A DNA stretch of 64,000 nt from Calothrix sp. PCC 7103. Its GTDB lineage: Bacteria; Cyanobacteriota; Cyanobacteriia; Cyanobacteriales; Nostocaceae. Both the position numbers and the translations under genes were made by a program. The stretch spans positions 768,340 through 832,339 of the forward strand of contig NZ_KB217483.1 in the NCBI RefSeq assembly GCF_000331305.1. Direction: 5' to 3'. Each line of letters opens with the position of its first letter. The first letter of the stretch is position 1. Positions 15,828 through 25,017 of this stretch are shown here, one piece after another. The notes under the pieces are model-generated. The model was given only the letters and a program-made list of their open reading frames with translations, was not told where the DNA came from and did not search any database.

Positions 15828-18677
15828 ATGAGTAAGAAGTGGAGTTTAGCTCGAACGTTTTTATTATGCAGCTTTTTGGTTTTTGTCAACACTCGTATTC
15901 ATGCACAAATTACTCCTGATAACACCTTGGGAGCAGAAGCGTCTAAACTCACCCCAAATGTGCAGTTACAGGGCGCCTCTACTGATTTAATAAACGGTGG
16001 TGCCCAACGTGATAATAATGTTTTTCATAGTTTTACAGAATTTAATATTAATGATGGGCAGCGGGTTTACTTTGCTAATCCATCTGGAGCAATAAATATA
16101 TTGACGCGCATAACTGGTGGGAAAGCATCGAATATTTTAGGAACATTGGGTGTTGATGGTGCCGCAAATCTATTTTTGATAAATCCCAATGGTATTTTGT
16201 TTGGGAAAAATGCTTCTCTAGATGTGCGGGGTTCGTTTGTTGCGACAACTGCAAACGGGGTACAGTTTGGCAACATCGGGAATTTTAGCGCGACAAACCC
16301 TTCTAGTCCTGCATTATTGACAGTCAACCCTTCAGCACTGTTATTCAATCAGATTAATCCTAATGTAACAATTCAGAATAACTCGGTGGCGCCAGCAAGA
16401 TCATCACTAACAGGCTCGACTACAGGCCTACGTGTTCCCAATAGTCGCAGTCTGTTGCTAGTAGGCGGCAACATTAGTATGGATAGAGGACAATTGAATG
16501 CTTTTGGTGGACGAGTGGAGTTAGGAGGAGTCGCGCAAACAGGTACAGTTGGGCTGAATATTAATGGCAATAACCTAAGTTTGAGTTTTCCCGAAGGAGT
16601 AGAACGAGCTACAGTATCGCTGATTAATCGCGCTCGAGTTAATGTTCGTACAGACAATGGCGGCAGTATTGTAATTAACGCTCGGAATTTAGAGCTTTTA
16701 GGAGGAAGCAGCCTGCGGGCAGGAATAGAATTTGGGTTGGGTTCGACTAATAGCAAGGCGGGAAACATTGAGGTGAATGCAACAGGAGCAGTCAATATCA
16801 AGGATGGTAGCCTCATTTCTAACGCTATGCTAGGCGCAGCTGGAACGGGAGGAGATATTAATATTACTGCTGGCTCATTTACGCTTTCAAATACAGCTAC
16901 TGTGGTAACTAGCACCTTTGGGAAGGGAAATGCTGGAAATGTAACGCTTCAAGCTCAAGATAGGGTTGCATTGATCAATGGTTCTTACATAGGTACCAGT
17001 AGTTTAGGACGGGGTTCGGCAGGCAATGTGACAATTTCAACTCTTGGCGCCATAGTTTTCGATGCTCTGGACAGCCCCAAGCCTAATATCACGGGTGTAT
17101 TTAGCGATGTAGAGGGGGAGAAGACTGCGGGTGATGCAGGTAATATCGAAATCAATGCCGCGTCAGTTTCTTTAGTCAACGGAGCGCAGATAAGAAGTCG
17201 AAACTCAGGGAATGTTGGTAATGCAGGTAATGTGATTATCCAAGCTCGTGATAGTACTTCATTTGATGGAGTAAGTGTAGATAAAAGCAGTGTCAGCGGG
17301 GTTTTCAGTTATCTGGGAACTAATACTGTAGGTAGGGGAGGAAACATTAGTATCACTACAGGATTGCTTTCACTTACTAATGGTACTGAAGTAGCCAGTA
17401 GCACTTATGGGCAGGGTGATGCAGGTAATATCGAAATCAATGCTCGCAATACCGTTTCTCTGACTGGTGATGTTTCCATTTTTAGCACGGTGGAATCGGG
17501 GGGTGTAGGTAAGGGAGGTAATATTGACATCAATGCTGCAACGCTATCGATAATTGATGGCGCCCAACTGCAAACTCTGACTCGTGGTGCATCTAATACC
17601 CAGCCAGCAGGACGGGGGGATGCGGGGAATGTCAATGTGAAAGTGACTGGTGCTGTTAATATTGCTGGGAAGAAAAATGGTTTTCCCAGTGCGATTAGCA
17701 ATCTGGTGGAAACGGGGACAATTGGCAGTGGGGGTAACATTACTATTGATTCTGGTTCATTCTCATTAGGTTCGGGCGCTCTACTTACTGCCTCAACCCG
17801 TGGACAAGGCAATGCAGGTACAATTAAAATTAATGCTGCTGCTAAAGTCAACATGTCTGATAGTGGGTTGCTCGTTTACTCTCAAAGTCCTACAGGCAGT
17901 GCGGGAGATATTATCGTTACCTCACCCAGAGTTACCTTAGACAACAATGGTACACTCAACGCCGAATCTGCATCGGGTAATGGTGGTAACATCAACTTAC
18001 AAAGTGATTTACTTCTCCTACGTCGTGGCGCCCAAATCTCTACCACCGCAGGCACGGCACAAGCTGGGGGTAATGGGGGTAACATCAATATTAACTCTAA
18101 ATTTCTCGTTGGGAACAGCAACGAGAACAGCGACATCTTAGCCAACGCTTTTACTGGTAGGGGTGGTAATGTAAATATCCGCACGCAAGGTATTTTTGGT
18201 ATCGAACCGCGTGATGTCGCGTCAATACAAACTAGTGATATTACGGCAAGTTCCGAACGCGGTGTTCAAGGAGAAATTTCTATTAGCGAGCCTGATGTTG
18301 AACCGGAGCAAGGATTAATTGAACTACCGACACAACTTGTAGATGTAAGCAATCAAATTGGTCAAATGTGCCCTAGAGGCGCCGGAGCTAAACGTACTTT
18401 AGGTGAATTTACTATAACTGGACGTGGTAGTTTACCTCCTAGTCCCCTCGAATTTTTACCTGGCACAACCAACACTATTAAGCTTGCAACTTTAGACAGT
18501 AATAATACCAGAAATATATCTAATACTGATATAGTCCCTAACAAACCACTAAATATAATAGTTGAAGCGCAAAGTTGGCTTAAAAATACTGATGGGAGTA
18601 TTTCACTTGTCGCTAACGCTCCAGAAACTACACCATCGGCGCCTTCTGCTGTAGCTACTTGTCATTTAGCCAAATAA
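15828..18677 (+). CDS. Two-partner-secretion adhesin (filamentous haemagglutinin N-terminal domain)
   Basis: A 949-residue secreted protein. A signal peptide (MSKKWSLARTFLLCS… to RIHAQ) is followed by a TPS domain (~28-180) with TPNVQLQGAS, FHSFTEFNIN, LFLINPNGILFG and SFVATTANGVQFGN. The rest is a long beta-helix built of repeats such as GNIEINA and GGNINI. The C-terminal tail (QIGQMCPRGAGAK, GRGSLPPSPLEFLPG) is the ending common to cyanobacterial members. Export would need a TpsB-type outer-membrane pore, which is not in this window. Probable cell-surface or released adhesin. Single gene. Confidence 0.93.
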   Translation: MSKKWSLARTFLLCSFLVFVNTRIHAQITPDNTLGAEASKLTPNVQLQGASTDLINGGAQRDNNVFHSFTEFNINDGQRVYFANPSGAINILTRITGGKASNILGTLGVDGAANLFLINPNGILFGKNASLDVRGSFVATTANGVQFGNIGNFSATNPSSPALLTVNPSALLFNQINPNVTIQNNSVAPARSSLTGSTTGLRVPNSRSLLLVGGNISMDRGQLNAFGGRVELGGVAQTGTVGLNINGNNLSLSFPEGVERATVSLINRARVNVRTDNGGSIVINARNLELLGGSSLRAGIEFGLGSTNSKAGNIEVNATGAVNIKDGSLISNAMLGAAGTGGDINITAGSFTLSNTATVVTSTFGKGNAGNVTLQAQDRVALINGSYIGTSSLGRGSAGNVTISTLGAIVFDALDSPKPNITGVFSDVEGEKTAGDAGNIEINAASVSLVNGAQIRSRNSGNVGNAGNVIIQARDSTSFDGVSVDKSSVSGVFSYLGTNTVGRGGNISITTGLLSLTNGTEVASSTYGQGDAGNIEINARNTVSLTGDVSIFSTVESGGVGKGGNIDINAATLSIIDGAQLQTLTRGASNTQPAGRGDAGNVNVKVTGAVNIAGKKNGFPSAISNLVETGTIGSGGNITIDSGSFSLGSGALLTASTRGQGNAGTIKINAAAKVNMSDSGLLVYSQSPTGSAGDIIVTSPRVTLDNNGTLNAESASGNGGNINLQSDLLLLRRGAQISTTAGTAQAGGNGGNININSKFLVGNSNENSDILANAFTGRGGNVNIRTQGIFGIEPRDVASIQTSDITASSERGVQGEISISEPDVEPEQGLIELPTQLVDVSNQIGQMCPRGAGAKRTLGEFTITGRGSLPPSPLEFLPGTTNTIKLATLDSNNTRNISNTDIVPNKPLNIIVEAQSWLKNTDGSISLVANAPETTPSAPSAVATCHLAK

Positions 18678-18781
18678 AATGCTCCGTTTTATTAGTTTTT
18701 AAGTACTGCATACAAATGTTCTGAAGCGAATAGGCGCCTTGGGGTGCGGAATGTGGCTTACTTAGATATTATTAGATATTA

Positions 18782-19168
18782 TTAGATAGGTAGAAGTGAA
18801 ACATGTGCTGAAACTACTTTCCATCCAAAGTCAAACTTGTACCACATTTGACTTTGCCTTCCCTGACGTTCTACTCCATCCATTACGCGACGAAATTCTA
18901 ATGTCACGCTTGCAAAGTTACTATCAAAGGTAACAACTTTTAAGTTATAAATTTCTCGTTTAATGTTGTGTGTGGGTCGTGATGCACGAAATGCGCGTAT
19001 TTCATCACTCCCATATAAATTCTCTGTTAACCCAAATCGCACTACTTCAGGCGCCTGCCAAAACAGTTCATCCATTACTTCTAAGTTATTATTACAGAGG
19101 GCATCCTCATATTTCATATATAACTCAGTCAGTTCGGCAACAATTGCAGCATCATTTACAATAGTCAT
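18782..19168 (-). CDS. AtzH/SnoaL-like small protein (DUF3225 type)
   Basis: A 128-residue cone-fold protein of the NTF2/SnoaL superfamily, close to the AtzH/HpxZ group: ELTELYMKYEDALCNNN, ELFWQAPEVVRFGLTENLYG, FRASRPTHNIKRE and a final strand block WYKFDFGWKVVSAHVSLL. HpxZ and AtzH accompany amidases, but no amidase lies beside this copy. The start at 19168 is favoured by GGGGAGG seven bases upstream; the frame continues to 19204 without such a signal. It is divergent from the NmrA-type gene, with 35 bp between start codons. Confidence 0.8.
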   Translation of the reverse strand: MTIVNDAAIVAELTELYMKYEDALCNNNLEVMDELFWQAPEVVRFGLTENLYGSDEIRAFRASRPTHNIKREIYNLKVVTFDSNFASVTLEFRRVMDGVERQGRQSQMWYKFDFGWKVVSAHVSLLPI

Positions 19169-19203
19169 TACAACCTCCCCAGATAGCAGCATAGTGAGTC
19201 TCA

Positions 19204-20070
19204 ATGTTAAATATACTTGTAACAGGCGCCACTGGAAATGTCGGGAAAGAACTAGTTCGCTTACTAACTGACCAAGACTGTCATATTTATGCAGCAGTCA
19301 GAAATCCTGAACAAGCTAAAAAAATATTAGGTGATTCGAGTAAAATTAGTTACGTTGAATTTGACTTTACAAACCCAAGCACTTTTATAAATGCTTTTCG
19401 TCAAATAAACAAAGTTTTCTTGGTACGTCCACCTGCACTGGCAAATATTCGTGAAATTGCTCCAGCATTAGAAGCTGCCAAACTAGCTGGTATCGAGCAA
19501 ATTGTATTTCTTTCTATACTCGGCGCCGAGCGTAATCGAATTGTACCGCACTCTAAAATTGAACGCTACATCAATCAACTAGAAATAGGCGCCACATTTT
19601 TACGTGCAGGTTTTTTCATGCAGAACCTCAACACTGTACATCTAGAAGATATCAAAACTCGTGGTGAATTATTTATGCCAGCAGGAAATGGTAAAACAAG
19701 CTTTATTGATATACGTGATATTGCCGCAGTAGCAAAGCGCGCGCTGTTAGAAAACAAACATATCAATAAGGCATATACTCTTACAGGTAGCGAAGCTTTA
19801 ACATATTATCAAGTAGCTGATATATTCACTGAAGTTTTAAATAAACCCATTAAATACACAAATCCTTCGCTAATAAGTTTTATTATTACAATGCGTGCTA
19901 GAGGATTACCAATTAATTTTATTCTAGTAATGGCAGCAATATATACAACAACACGTTTGGGACTGGCAAGTCAAATTACACCAGAAACAGAGCAATTACT
20001 TAACCGTTCACCGTTAACCATGCGTCAATATATTCAAGAGTACCAACAATATTGGATAAATAATATATGA
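19204..20070 (+). CDS. NmrA-like NAD(P)-binding oxidoreductase
   Basis: A 288-residue atypical short-chain dehydrogenase. The N-terminal Rossmann motif VTGATGNVGKELV is followed by AAVRNPEQAKKI, DFTNPST, FLSILGAERN and THLRAGFFMQN-type blocks (here TFLRAGFFMQN). There is no YxxxK catalytic pair, as in NmrA/quinone-oxidoreductase-2-like proteins, which act as redox sensors or reduce quinones. Cytoplasmic. It is divergent from the AtzH-like gene and so may share its regulation. Substrate unknown. Confidence 0.87.
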   Translation: MLNILVTGATGNVGKELVRLLTDQDCHIYAAVRNPEQAKKILGDSSKISYVEFDFTNPSTFINAFRQINKVFLVRPPALANIREIAPALEAAKLAGIEQIVFLSILGAERNRIVPHSKIERYINQLEIGATFLRAGFFMQNLNTVHLEDIKTRGELFMPAGNGKTSFIDIRDIAAVAKRALLENKHINKAYTLTGSEALTYYQVADIFTEVLNKPIKYTNPSLISFIITMRARGLPINFILVMAAIYTTTRLGLASQITPETEQLLNRSPLTMRQYIQEYQQYWINNI

Positions 20071-20488
20071 AAAGTTAGTCTTGTTGATTAATTAAACTTG
20101 CAATAATGGCGCCTAACTCTGTAGGTCCCACAGGTTTAGTATTAGACTTTGGACAAAAAGTGTTTGTTTGCGTACTAATATCGTAAAAACATTTAAATAA
20201 TTTTTAATTATTTTTTAGTTTATTGTATTAATTATCCTGAACATTAACGTGAACTAAGGCGAACTTAAGTACTGTTTTATCAAGTTAGAAAAATAGCTAT
20301 CAGGTATCTCAATACATAATATTATCGGAACTTACTATATACTGAATCTACTGAGTGTTTATAGTTAACGTCAATTCACAGTAACCCTTAATGCTTGGCA
20401 ACCCTAGCTTCTACCCTAGTGGCAGAGGGAATTAGATTCTTGCCTTCAGCACAGATGCAAAAGCGAAGGTGAAGAAACATCGCAATCT
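20071..20488. other. Spacer between convergent genes with a coding-like remnant
   Basis: About 420 bp between the NmrA-like gene and the glycosyltransferase remnant. The left third holds the start-less minus-strand frame listed at 20075-20200. The rest is AT-rich. A C/T-rich section at 20395-20440 has short self-complementary pieces (ACCCTAG repeated, GGCAGAGGG) but no stem worth naming. Confidence 0.45.
20075..20200 (-). pseudogene. Start-less fragment of a small unknown protein
   Basis: Reads KCFYDISTQTNTFCPK then SNTKPVGPTELGAIIASLI and stops at 20075. The composition is protein-like and not that of random AT-rich DNA, but there is no ATG, GTG or TTG start in frame before a stop codon. 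It is either a remnant or a small protein with an unseen start. Family unknown. Confidence 0.3.
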
Positions 20489-21149
20489 CTACTTGTATTC
20501 AATTAAAGTCGCTTGTTGATTGAGCCATTGATTCCAATAATACTTCAACTGTCCTATCGCTTGGGGAAATTTTGATAAAACGCACCAAAACGCATACAAT
20601 CGAGCATGTTCGTGTATATCACCCTGAGTAATACGATATTTATATATACGCCAAAATAACAAAAAATAAGCCAGCAGCAACAACAAACTTAAACCCGATG
20701 TTTCCCATAACATTAATAATACTCCTGATGGAAAGATAATTCCCCAAAACCAATTACTCCGAGCTTGACGAACGCAAAATCTTTCCTTATGAGAACCATG
20801 CATTACCACACCTTCTTGAAATGCCCATCCTGAACGCATTGAGCGCTTCCACCATTGGCTAAACTTAAACATCGCAGCATCATGTACTGCCATATCAACA
20901 TCAATACGCCAAATTTTCCACCCCAATTGCCGTAAACGGAAATACATTTCTGGCTCTTCACCCGCAATCAGCGATTCATTATAACCATGAACCGCAAAAA
21001 TCGCACTCACTCGCATCATTGCAATACCCACACAAGCATCAACTTCCCCTAACGGAGTATTCCATTCCATTTGAGCAAGACGATTATATATAGATAACTC
21101 AGGTTGCCGTTCTTGCAAATTACCACTAACAATTGCGATTGCAATATTA

Positions 21150-22232
21150 AGTAGGTACGCAAAAATATTTATGCATTTCATGATAAACTATGACTAGAAA
21201 ACTAAAACGTCAAGAAAGGGGTGCGAACATGCGTTTTATCAAAGGATTAAGTCAAGAAACCATCAAAATTTTAGAAAGAATTTATAAATACAGTAAATAT
21301 CATCAAGTACGGCAGAGAGCGCAGTGTATAAAATTAAGTCATGATGGATATAAAATAACCGACTTAACTAAAATTTTTAATGTCAGTCGTCTAACGATTA
21401 CTAACTGGTTTGATGATTGGGATAATTATGTACTAGCTGGGTTATACGACAAAAAGGGAAGAGGAAGAAAGTCAAAATTAGATGATGAACAAAAAGAGCA
21501 GGTTAAACACTGGTCGCTTGAAAATTCAAGAAATTTACATATTGTAAGAATGAAAATTAGAGATGAATGGGGAATTGATGTTAGTAATGATACAATTAAG
21601 CGAGTTTTAGAGTTTTTTGATGTTACATGGCGCCGCATTAAAAGAGGCGTGGCAGGAGAGCCAGAAGAGTCAGTATACAAGCAAAAAAAGGAAGAATTAG
21701 AAGAATTAAGAAAACAAGACGATAGAGGAGAAATTGATTTAAGATATGTTGATGAAACAGGGTTTTGCTTAACTTCTTATGTTCCATATGCATGGCAAGA
21801 AAAAGGAGAAACTATTATTGTAAAAACTCAGAGAAGTAAGCGTTTAAATGCTTTAGGCTTTTTAAATAGAAGAAACGATTTAGAGGTTTATTTATTTGAA
21901 CGCAGCATTAATAGTGATGTTGTAATAGCATGTATTGATAAATTTTGTGAAACTCTTGAGAAAAAGACTGTATTAGTAGTTGATAATTCTTCAATTCATA
22001 CTAGTCATGCGCTACTTGATAAACTAGAAGAATGGAAAGAAAAAGGATTAACCTTATTTTTCCTACCCACATACTCCCCCGAATTGAATATCATTGAATC
22101 TTTGTGGCGTTTTATTAAATATTATTGGCTAGAAATAGATGCTTATGAGAGTTGGGAGAGGTTGGTTGAGTCAGTAGAATACATCTTAAAGAATTTTGGA
22201 GAAGAATATATAATCGATTTTGCGTAACTACT
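21150..22232 (+). mobile_element. IS630-family insertion sequence, 1,083 bp
   Basis: The ends AGTAGGTACGCAAAA (left) and, read inward on the other strand, AGTAGTTACGCAAAA (right) are inverted repeats. TA is present on both sides (21148-21149 and 22233-22234), the usual IS630 target duplication. The element carries one transposase gene filling nearly its whole length. It contains one GGCGCC site. Confidence 0.88.
21229..22227 (+). CDS. IS630-family transposase
   Basis: About 332 residues. An N-terminal helix-turn-helix (TDLTKIFNVSRLTITNWF) is followed by a second winged region (LRVWSLEN-like), then the DDE core: first Asp in RYVDETGFCLTSYV, second Asp in LVVDNSSIHTS, and the Glu in TYSPELNIIESLWRFIKYYW. 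All catalytic residues are present, so the element may be active. A frame reaches back to an ATG at 21190, but AAGAAAGGGG precedes the ATG at 21229. The stop codon lies inside the right inverted repeat. Confidence 0.9.
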   Translation: MRFIKGLSQETIKILERIYKYSKYHQVRQRAQCIKLSHDGYKITDLTKIFNVSRLTITNWFDDWDNYVLAGLYDKKGRGRKSKLDDEQKEQVKHWSLENSRNLHIVRMKIRDEWGIDVSNDTIKRVLEFFDVTWRRIKRGVAGEPEESVYKQKKEELEELRKQDDRGEIDLRYVDETGFCLTSYVPYAWQEKGETIIVKTQRSKRLNALGFLNRRNDLEVYLFERSINSDVVIACIDKFCETLEKKTVLVVDNSSIHTSHALLDKLEEWKEKGLTLFFLPTYSPELNIIESLWRFIKYYWLEIDAYESWERLVESVEYILKNFGEEYIIDFA

Positions 22233-22791
22233 TATTGCTCAACATTTTTATCGCTGGCTCTATCCATCCGCAAAGCATTTCGCAATCACCATCAATAAAC
22301 TGCACGTACTCAACTTCTGGAAAATGCTCACATATATAGTTAAACCCGGTGTTATATCCTCGTGCCATCGTAAATGGACGTGACATATCCAATTCTACAA
22401 CATTCACACCCAAAGATATTGCCATATTCACACTACCATCAGTAGAACCCGAATCAACATAAACTATTGGTGTCCCTGGTGGAAGGTTCGTAATCAGCGA
22501 TTTCAAACAGCGCACTAGCCGCTGCCCCTCATTTCTTCCAATTGCAACTGCACCTATACCCATGATTATAAAATACGCCTACATAATACTAAGAAAATCT
22601 TAAATTATTTCGGTAATTATTTAGGCGTTGAATGAAAGAAGAAGGAAGAAGTTTTGTTTTGAGATGGAGAGAAGTTGCTTTTGGATGCTTCTTCTAAATG
22701 AACTTGATGTAAAATTATCCCACTTATGTTGGCGCCGCTAAAATCATTACCTCTTAATTCAACCCGTTGTTATATCAAAAAGGTTTATAAG

Positions 22792-23493
22792 TTACTGACT
22801 AAGGTCTTGCAGATAAGTGGCCATCAATCTTTTAATATCAGTAATCATGCCATCAACATCTCTACCAGCCTCCTTAATCTCTTTTTCCTGTTGTAATAAA
22901 TAACTTATACCTTTATATAGAGCTTTCATCACCCATGCAATCTGCCAGCCCTGAGCCGTGCTGTTGTTGGGATAAACCCGCAAAAGCAAATCGTAAATGG
23001 TGGCTAGTATCTCTCGATCAATCCGTTTAGACCCAAGAGCAAGGGCGCCTTCCATACTGAGTCCAGTATTTAAATATCCAAAGGCAGGATGCTTGCGTTC
23101 AAAGGCAATCATAGGGTCAATTACCCGATCAACCATAGCAGTAAAATCCAGACCAGATACATCCTGTTGTAAAGCAGCTACCGTATTGTTGCCTAATTGC
23201 TGAATATATCGTTCCCCCAAGGCAATTAAAATTGCTTCCTTATTGGAGAAATATTGGTACACCGAGCCGACGGAAATATTAGCTCGTTCTGCTAAGGCAT
23301 TGGTGTTGATAGCTTCTACTCCCCCTTGTGCCAATAAATTAGCAGCAGTGTCTAGGATTAAATCGCGCCGTTGTTGACCACGTTCCCCAGAGGGACTGCG
23401 GCGAGTAATAGAAGGTGCCTTATTATCATCCTTTGAAACGGGTGACTTCCGTTTTTTGTGATCTGAAGGTTGACGATGTGAGTTTTTGCTCAT
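22792..23493 (-). CDS. TetR family transcriptional regulator
   Basis: A 233-residue repressor. After a basic low-complexity N-terminus (KNSHRQPSDHKKRKSP) comes the TetR helix-turn-helix (~50-95): RRDLILDTAANLLAQ, then ALAERANISVGSVYQYFSNKEAIL. The C-terminal ligand domain is helical. It is divergent from the SDR gene at 23584; the 90-bp gap contains a 20-bp palindrome that is a good operator candidate. The start at MSKNSH is chosen because the longer frame would run through that palindrome. It probably represses itself and the SDR gene. Confidence 0.88.
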   Translation of the reverse strand: MSKNSHRQPSDHKKRKSPVSKDDNKAPSITRRSPSGERGQQRRDLILDTAANLLAQGGVEAINTNALAERANISVGSVYQYFSNKEAILIALGERYIQQLGNNTVAALQQDVSGLDFTAMVDRVIDPMIAFERKHPAFGYLNTGLSMEGALALGSKRIDREILATIYDLLLRVYPNNSTAQGWQIAWVMKALYKGISYLLQQEKEIKEAGRDVDGMITDIKRLMATYLQDLSQ

Positions 23494-23508
23494 ATACTGA
23501 TAAGTGTG

Positions 23509-23528
23509 ATGTGAGTAATAGCTCACAT
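23509..23528. promoter_or_regulatory. Probable TetR operator (ATGTGAG-6-CTCACAT)
   Basis: A perfect 7-bp inverted repeat with a 6-bp spacer, in the intergenic region between the divergent tetR-type and SDR genes. Position, symmetry and size fit a TetR dimer site. Confidence 0.7.
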
Positions 23529-23583
23529 TAGCAAAATTTGGACTAAAACTACAAGTAATATAGCCATAGCGAGAATAAAGATC

Positions 23584-24588
23584 ATGACTTTTCATACAGC
23601 GTTTGTGACTGGAGCAACAGGTCTGCTGGGTAGTAATCTAGCAAAAGCATTGGTTTCACAGGGATGGCAAGTCAAGGGATTGGTTCGTTCAATTGATAAA
23701 GCCAAACGCTTCTTAGGAAACAGTGGAATTGAATTTATTCAGGGTGATATTGAGGATGTGGCTGCCTTTGCGATTGCATTAGAGGGGGTGGATGTGGTTT
23801 TTCATACAGCAGCCTTTTTCCGAGAGTACTATCAACCAGGTCATCACTGGGAGAAAATGAAGCGCATTAATGTGGATGCCACAATGGAACTTATAAAAGC
23901 AGCAGAGGCGCGAGGGGTGAAACGGACAGTTTTTACTTCATCAAGTGGAGTAATCCAAACCAATCCAAATCAGGCTGCCAATGAAACAGCTCCCTACAGT
24001 AAATTTGCTCAAAAGAATCTTTATTTCAAAACTAAGGTTTTAGCAGAACAGGAAATTTATCGATTCCTAGAAACTAGCCATATGGATGTGGTGATGATTC
24101 TGCCTGGTTGGATGATGGGACCTCGGGACGCTGCACCAACGAGCGCAGGGCAACTTGTATTGGATTTATTAGCAAGTAAACTGCCTGGGATTATTGATGG
24201 TGGTGCTTCATTGGCTGATGCTCGCGATGTGGCGGCTGCTATGATAACTGCTGTTGAACGAGGGAAGCGTGGTGAGCGTTACATCGTAGCTGGGCCACTA
24301 ACAACCATGAAAGATATTGCCTTAGAGTTAGAAGTGATTTCGGGAGTAAAGGCGCCCACAATGGAAATTCCTGATAGTATGGCACTCTCAATCGCATGGT
24401 TGTTAGAAAGCTGGGCGGGTTTAACAAATGGAATCAACCCTATGCCACTAGCTGGTATTCAGACTTTATTGGAGAAAGCTTTCCTTTGTTCGACCAAAGC
24501 TGAACTTGAGTTGGGAGCAACTTTTCGTCCCTTAAGAGACACGTTGAAAGATACGGTATTGTGGTATCAATCTCATAGCTACATATAA
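23584..24588 (+). CDS. Extended SDR NAD-dependent epimerase/reductase
   Basis: A 334-residue extended short-chain dehydrogenase. The dinucleotide motif VTGATGLLGSNLAKAL, the VFHTAAFFREYY block and the catalytic YFKTK (Tyr and Lys) preceded by FTSSSGV (Ser) are present. It resembles the dihydroflavonol-4-reductase-like enzymes of bacteria. Cytoplasmic. It is divergent from the TetR-type gene that presumably controls it, so the substrate may be the effector of that repressor. The start ATG lies 11 bases after AAGATC; no strong ribosome-binding site. Confidence 0.87.
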   Translation: MTFHTAFVTGATGLLGSNLAKALVSQGWQVKGLVRSIDKAKRFLGNSGIEFIQGDIEDVAAFAIALEGVDVVFHTAAFFREYYQPGHHWEKMKRINVDATMELIKAAEARGVKRTVFTSSSGVIQTNPNQAANETAPYSKFAQKNLYFKTKVLAEQEIYRFLETSHMDVVMILPGWMMGPRDAAPTSAGQLVLDLLASKLPGIIDGGASLADARDVAAAMITAVERGKRGERYIVAGPLTTMKDIALELEVISGVKAPTMEIPDSMALSIAWLLESWAGLTNGINPMPLAGIQTLLEKAFLCSTKAELELGATFRPLRDTLKDTVLWYQSHSYI

Positions 24589-25017
24589 GTAAGATGCTGC
24601 GGCGCCTGTCTAAACCCGTAAGTAATATGCTCGATTACTAATTGATTATTTATATATTTGGCGCCCGTCTTTACCGTCCCATAAAAAATTAGGCACTGCG
24701 GATAGAATCCTGTTTATTCGGCGCCACCCAATACAACGAATTCCTTACAGCACAAACATTTGACAATTAAATCGTCTAGATAGATTATTGGCGCCTATTA
24801 GGGATAAAATGGAGGCGCCGATTTAATAGAATTGCTGTATCCTACTGGAGTTTAGACTAAGTGGTAGAACTCAAAGAAAAAAATCTAGAACGGCAAAACT
24901 AACTTGAGAGATGAAACTAATGCCTTAATTACGTAGGCGCCGTGGAAAATATCAAACGAATTTATTATGCTTCCAGCCTATCTCTAGCAGGTTTTGCCGC
25001 TCTAGAAAAAATTATAC
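24589..25017. other. Non-coding tract with six GGCGCC sites and a MITE-like element
   Basis: No gene is supported. GGCGCC occurs at 24601, 24660, 24720, 24789, 24813 and 24935, the densest cluster in the window, and the first three are spaced about 60 bp apart. The right end is occupied by the inverted-repeat element at 24884-25006. Confidence 0.6.
24884..25006. mobile_element. 123-bp MITE-like element
   Basis: The ends TCTAGAACGGCAAAACT and AGGTTTTGCCGCTCTAGA are near-perfect inverted repeats (one or two mismatches over 17), with weaker pairing continuing inward. A-runs flank both ends, so a target duplication of A residues is possible but cannot be proved. There is no coding capacity. One GGCGCC lies inside. 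Confidence 0.6.

Larger units (their letters stand above)
20489..22563 (-). pseudogene. GT2 family glycosyltransferase interrupted by an IS630 element
   Basis: The N-terminal part (22563 down to 22235) has the GT2 start VAIGRNEGQRLVRCL, VYVDSGSTDGS and IDGDCEM (DXD-like). The C-terminal part (21147 down to 20489) has GVGIAMMRVSAIF-type acceptor residues, AGEEPEMYFRLRQLGW, a basic loop, and a hydrophobic segment (SGVLLMLWETSGLSLLLLLAYFLLFW). Removing 21150-22232 and one TA joins MLSN directly to NIAIAIVSGN in frame, giving about 329 residues. The gene was intact until the insertion. It probably transferred a sugar to a surface polysaccharide or lipid carrier. Confidence 0.88.

Noticed and set aside
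15828..18677. Minus-strand frames across the TPS adhesin
   Set aside because: They are shadows of the repetitive, codon-biased adhesin gene; none has a start signal or family.
20380..20488. Riboswitch-like C/T-rich stretch before the glycosyltransferase
   Set aside because: It lies downstream of both neighbouring genes, which converge here, and no stable paired structure was found.
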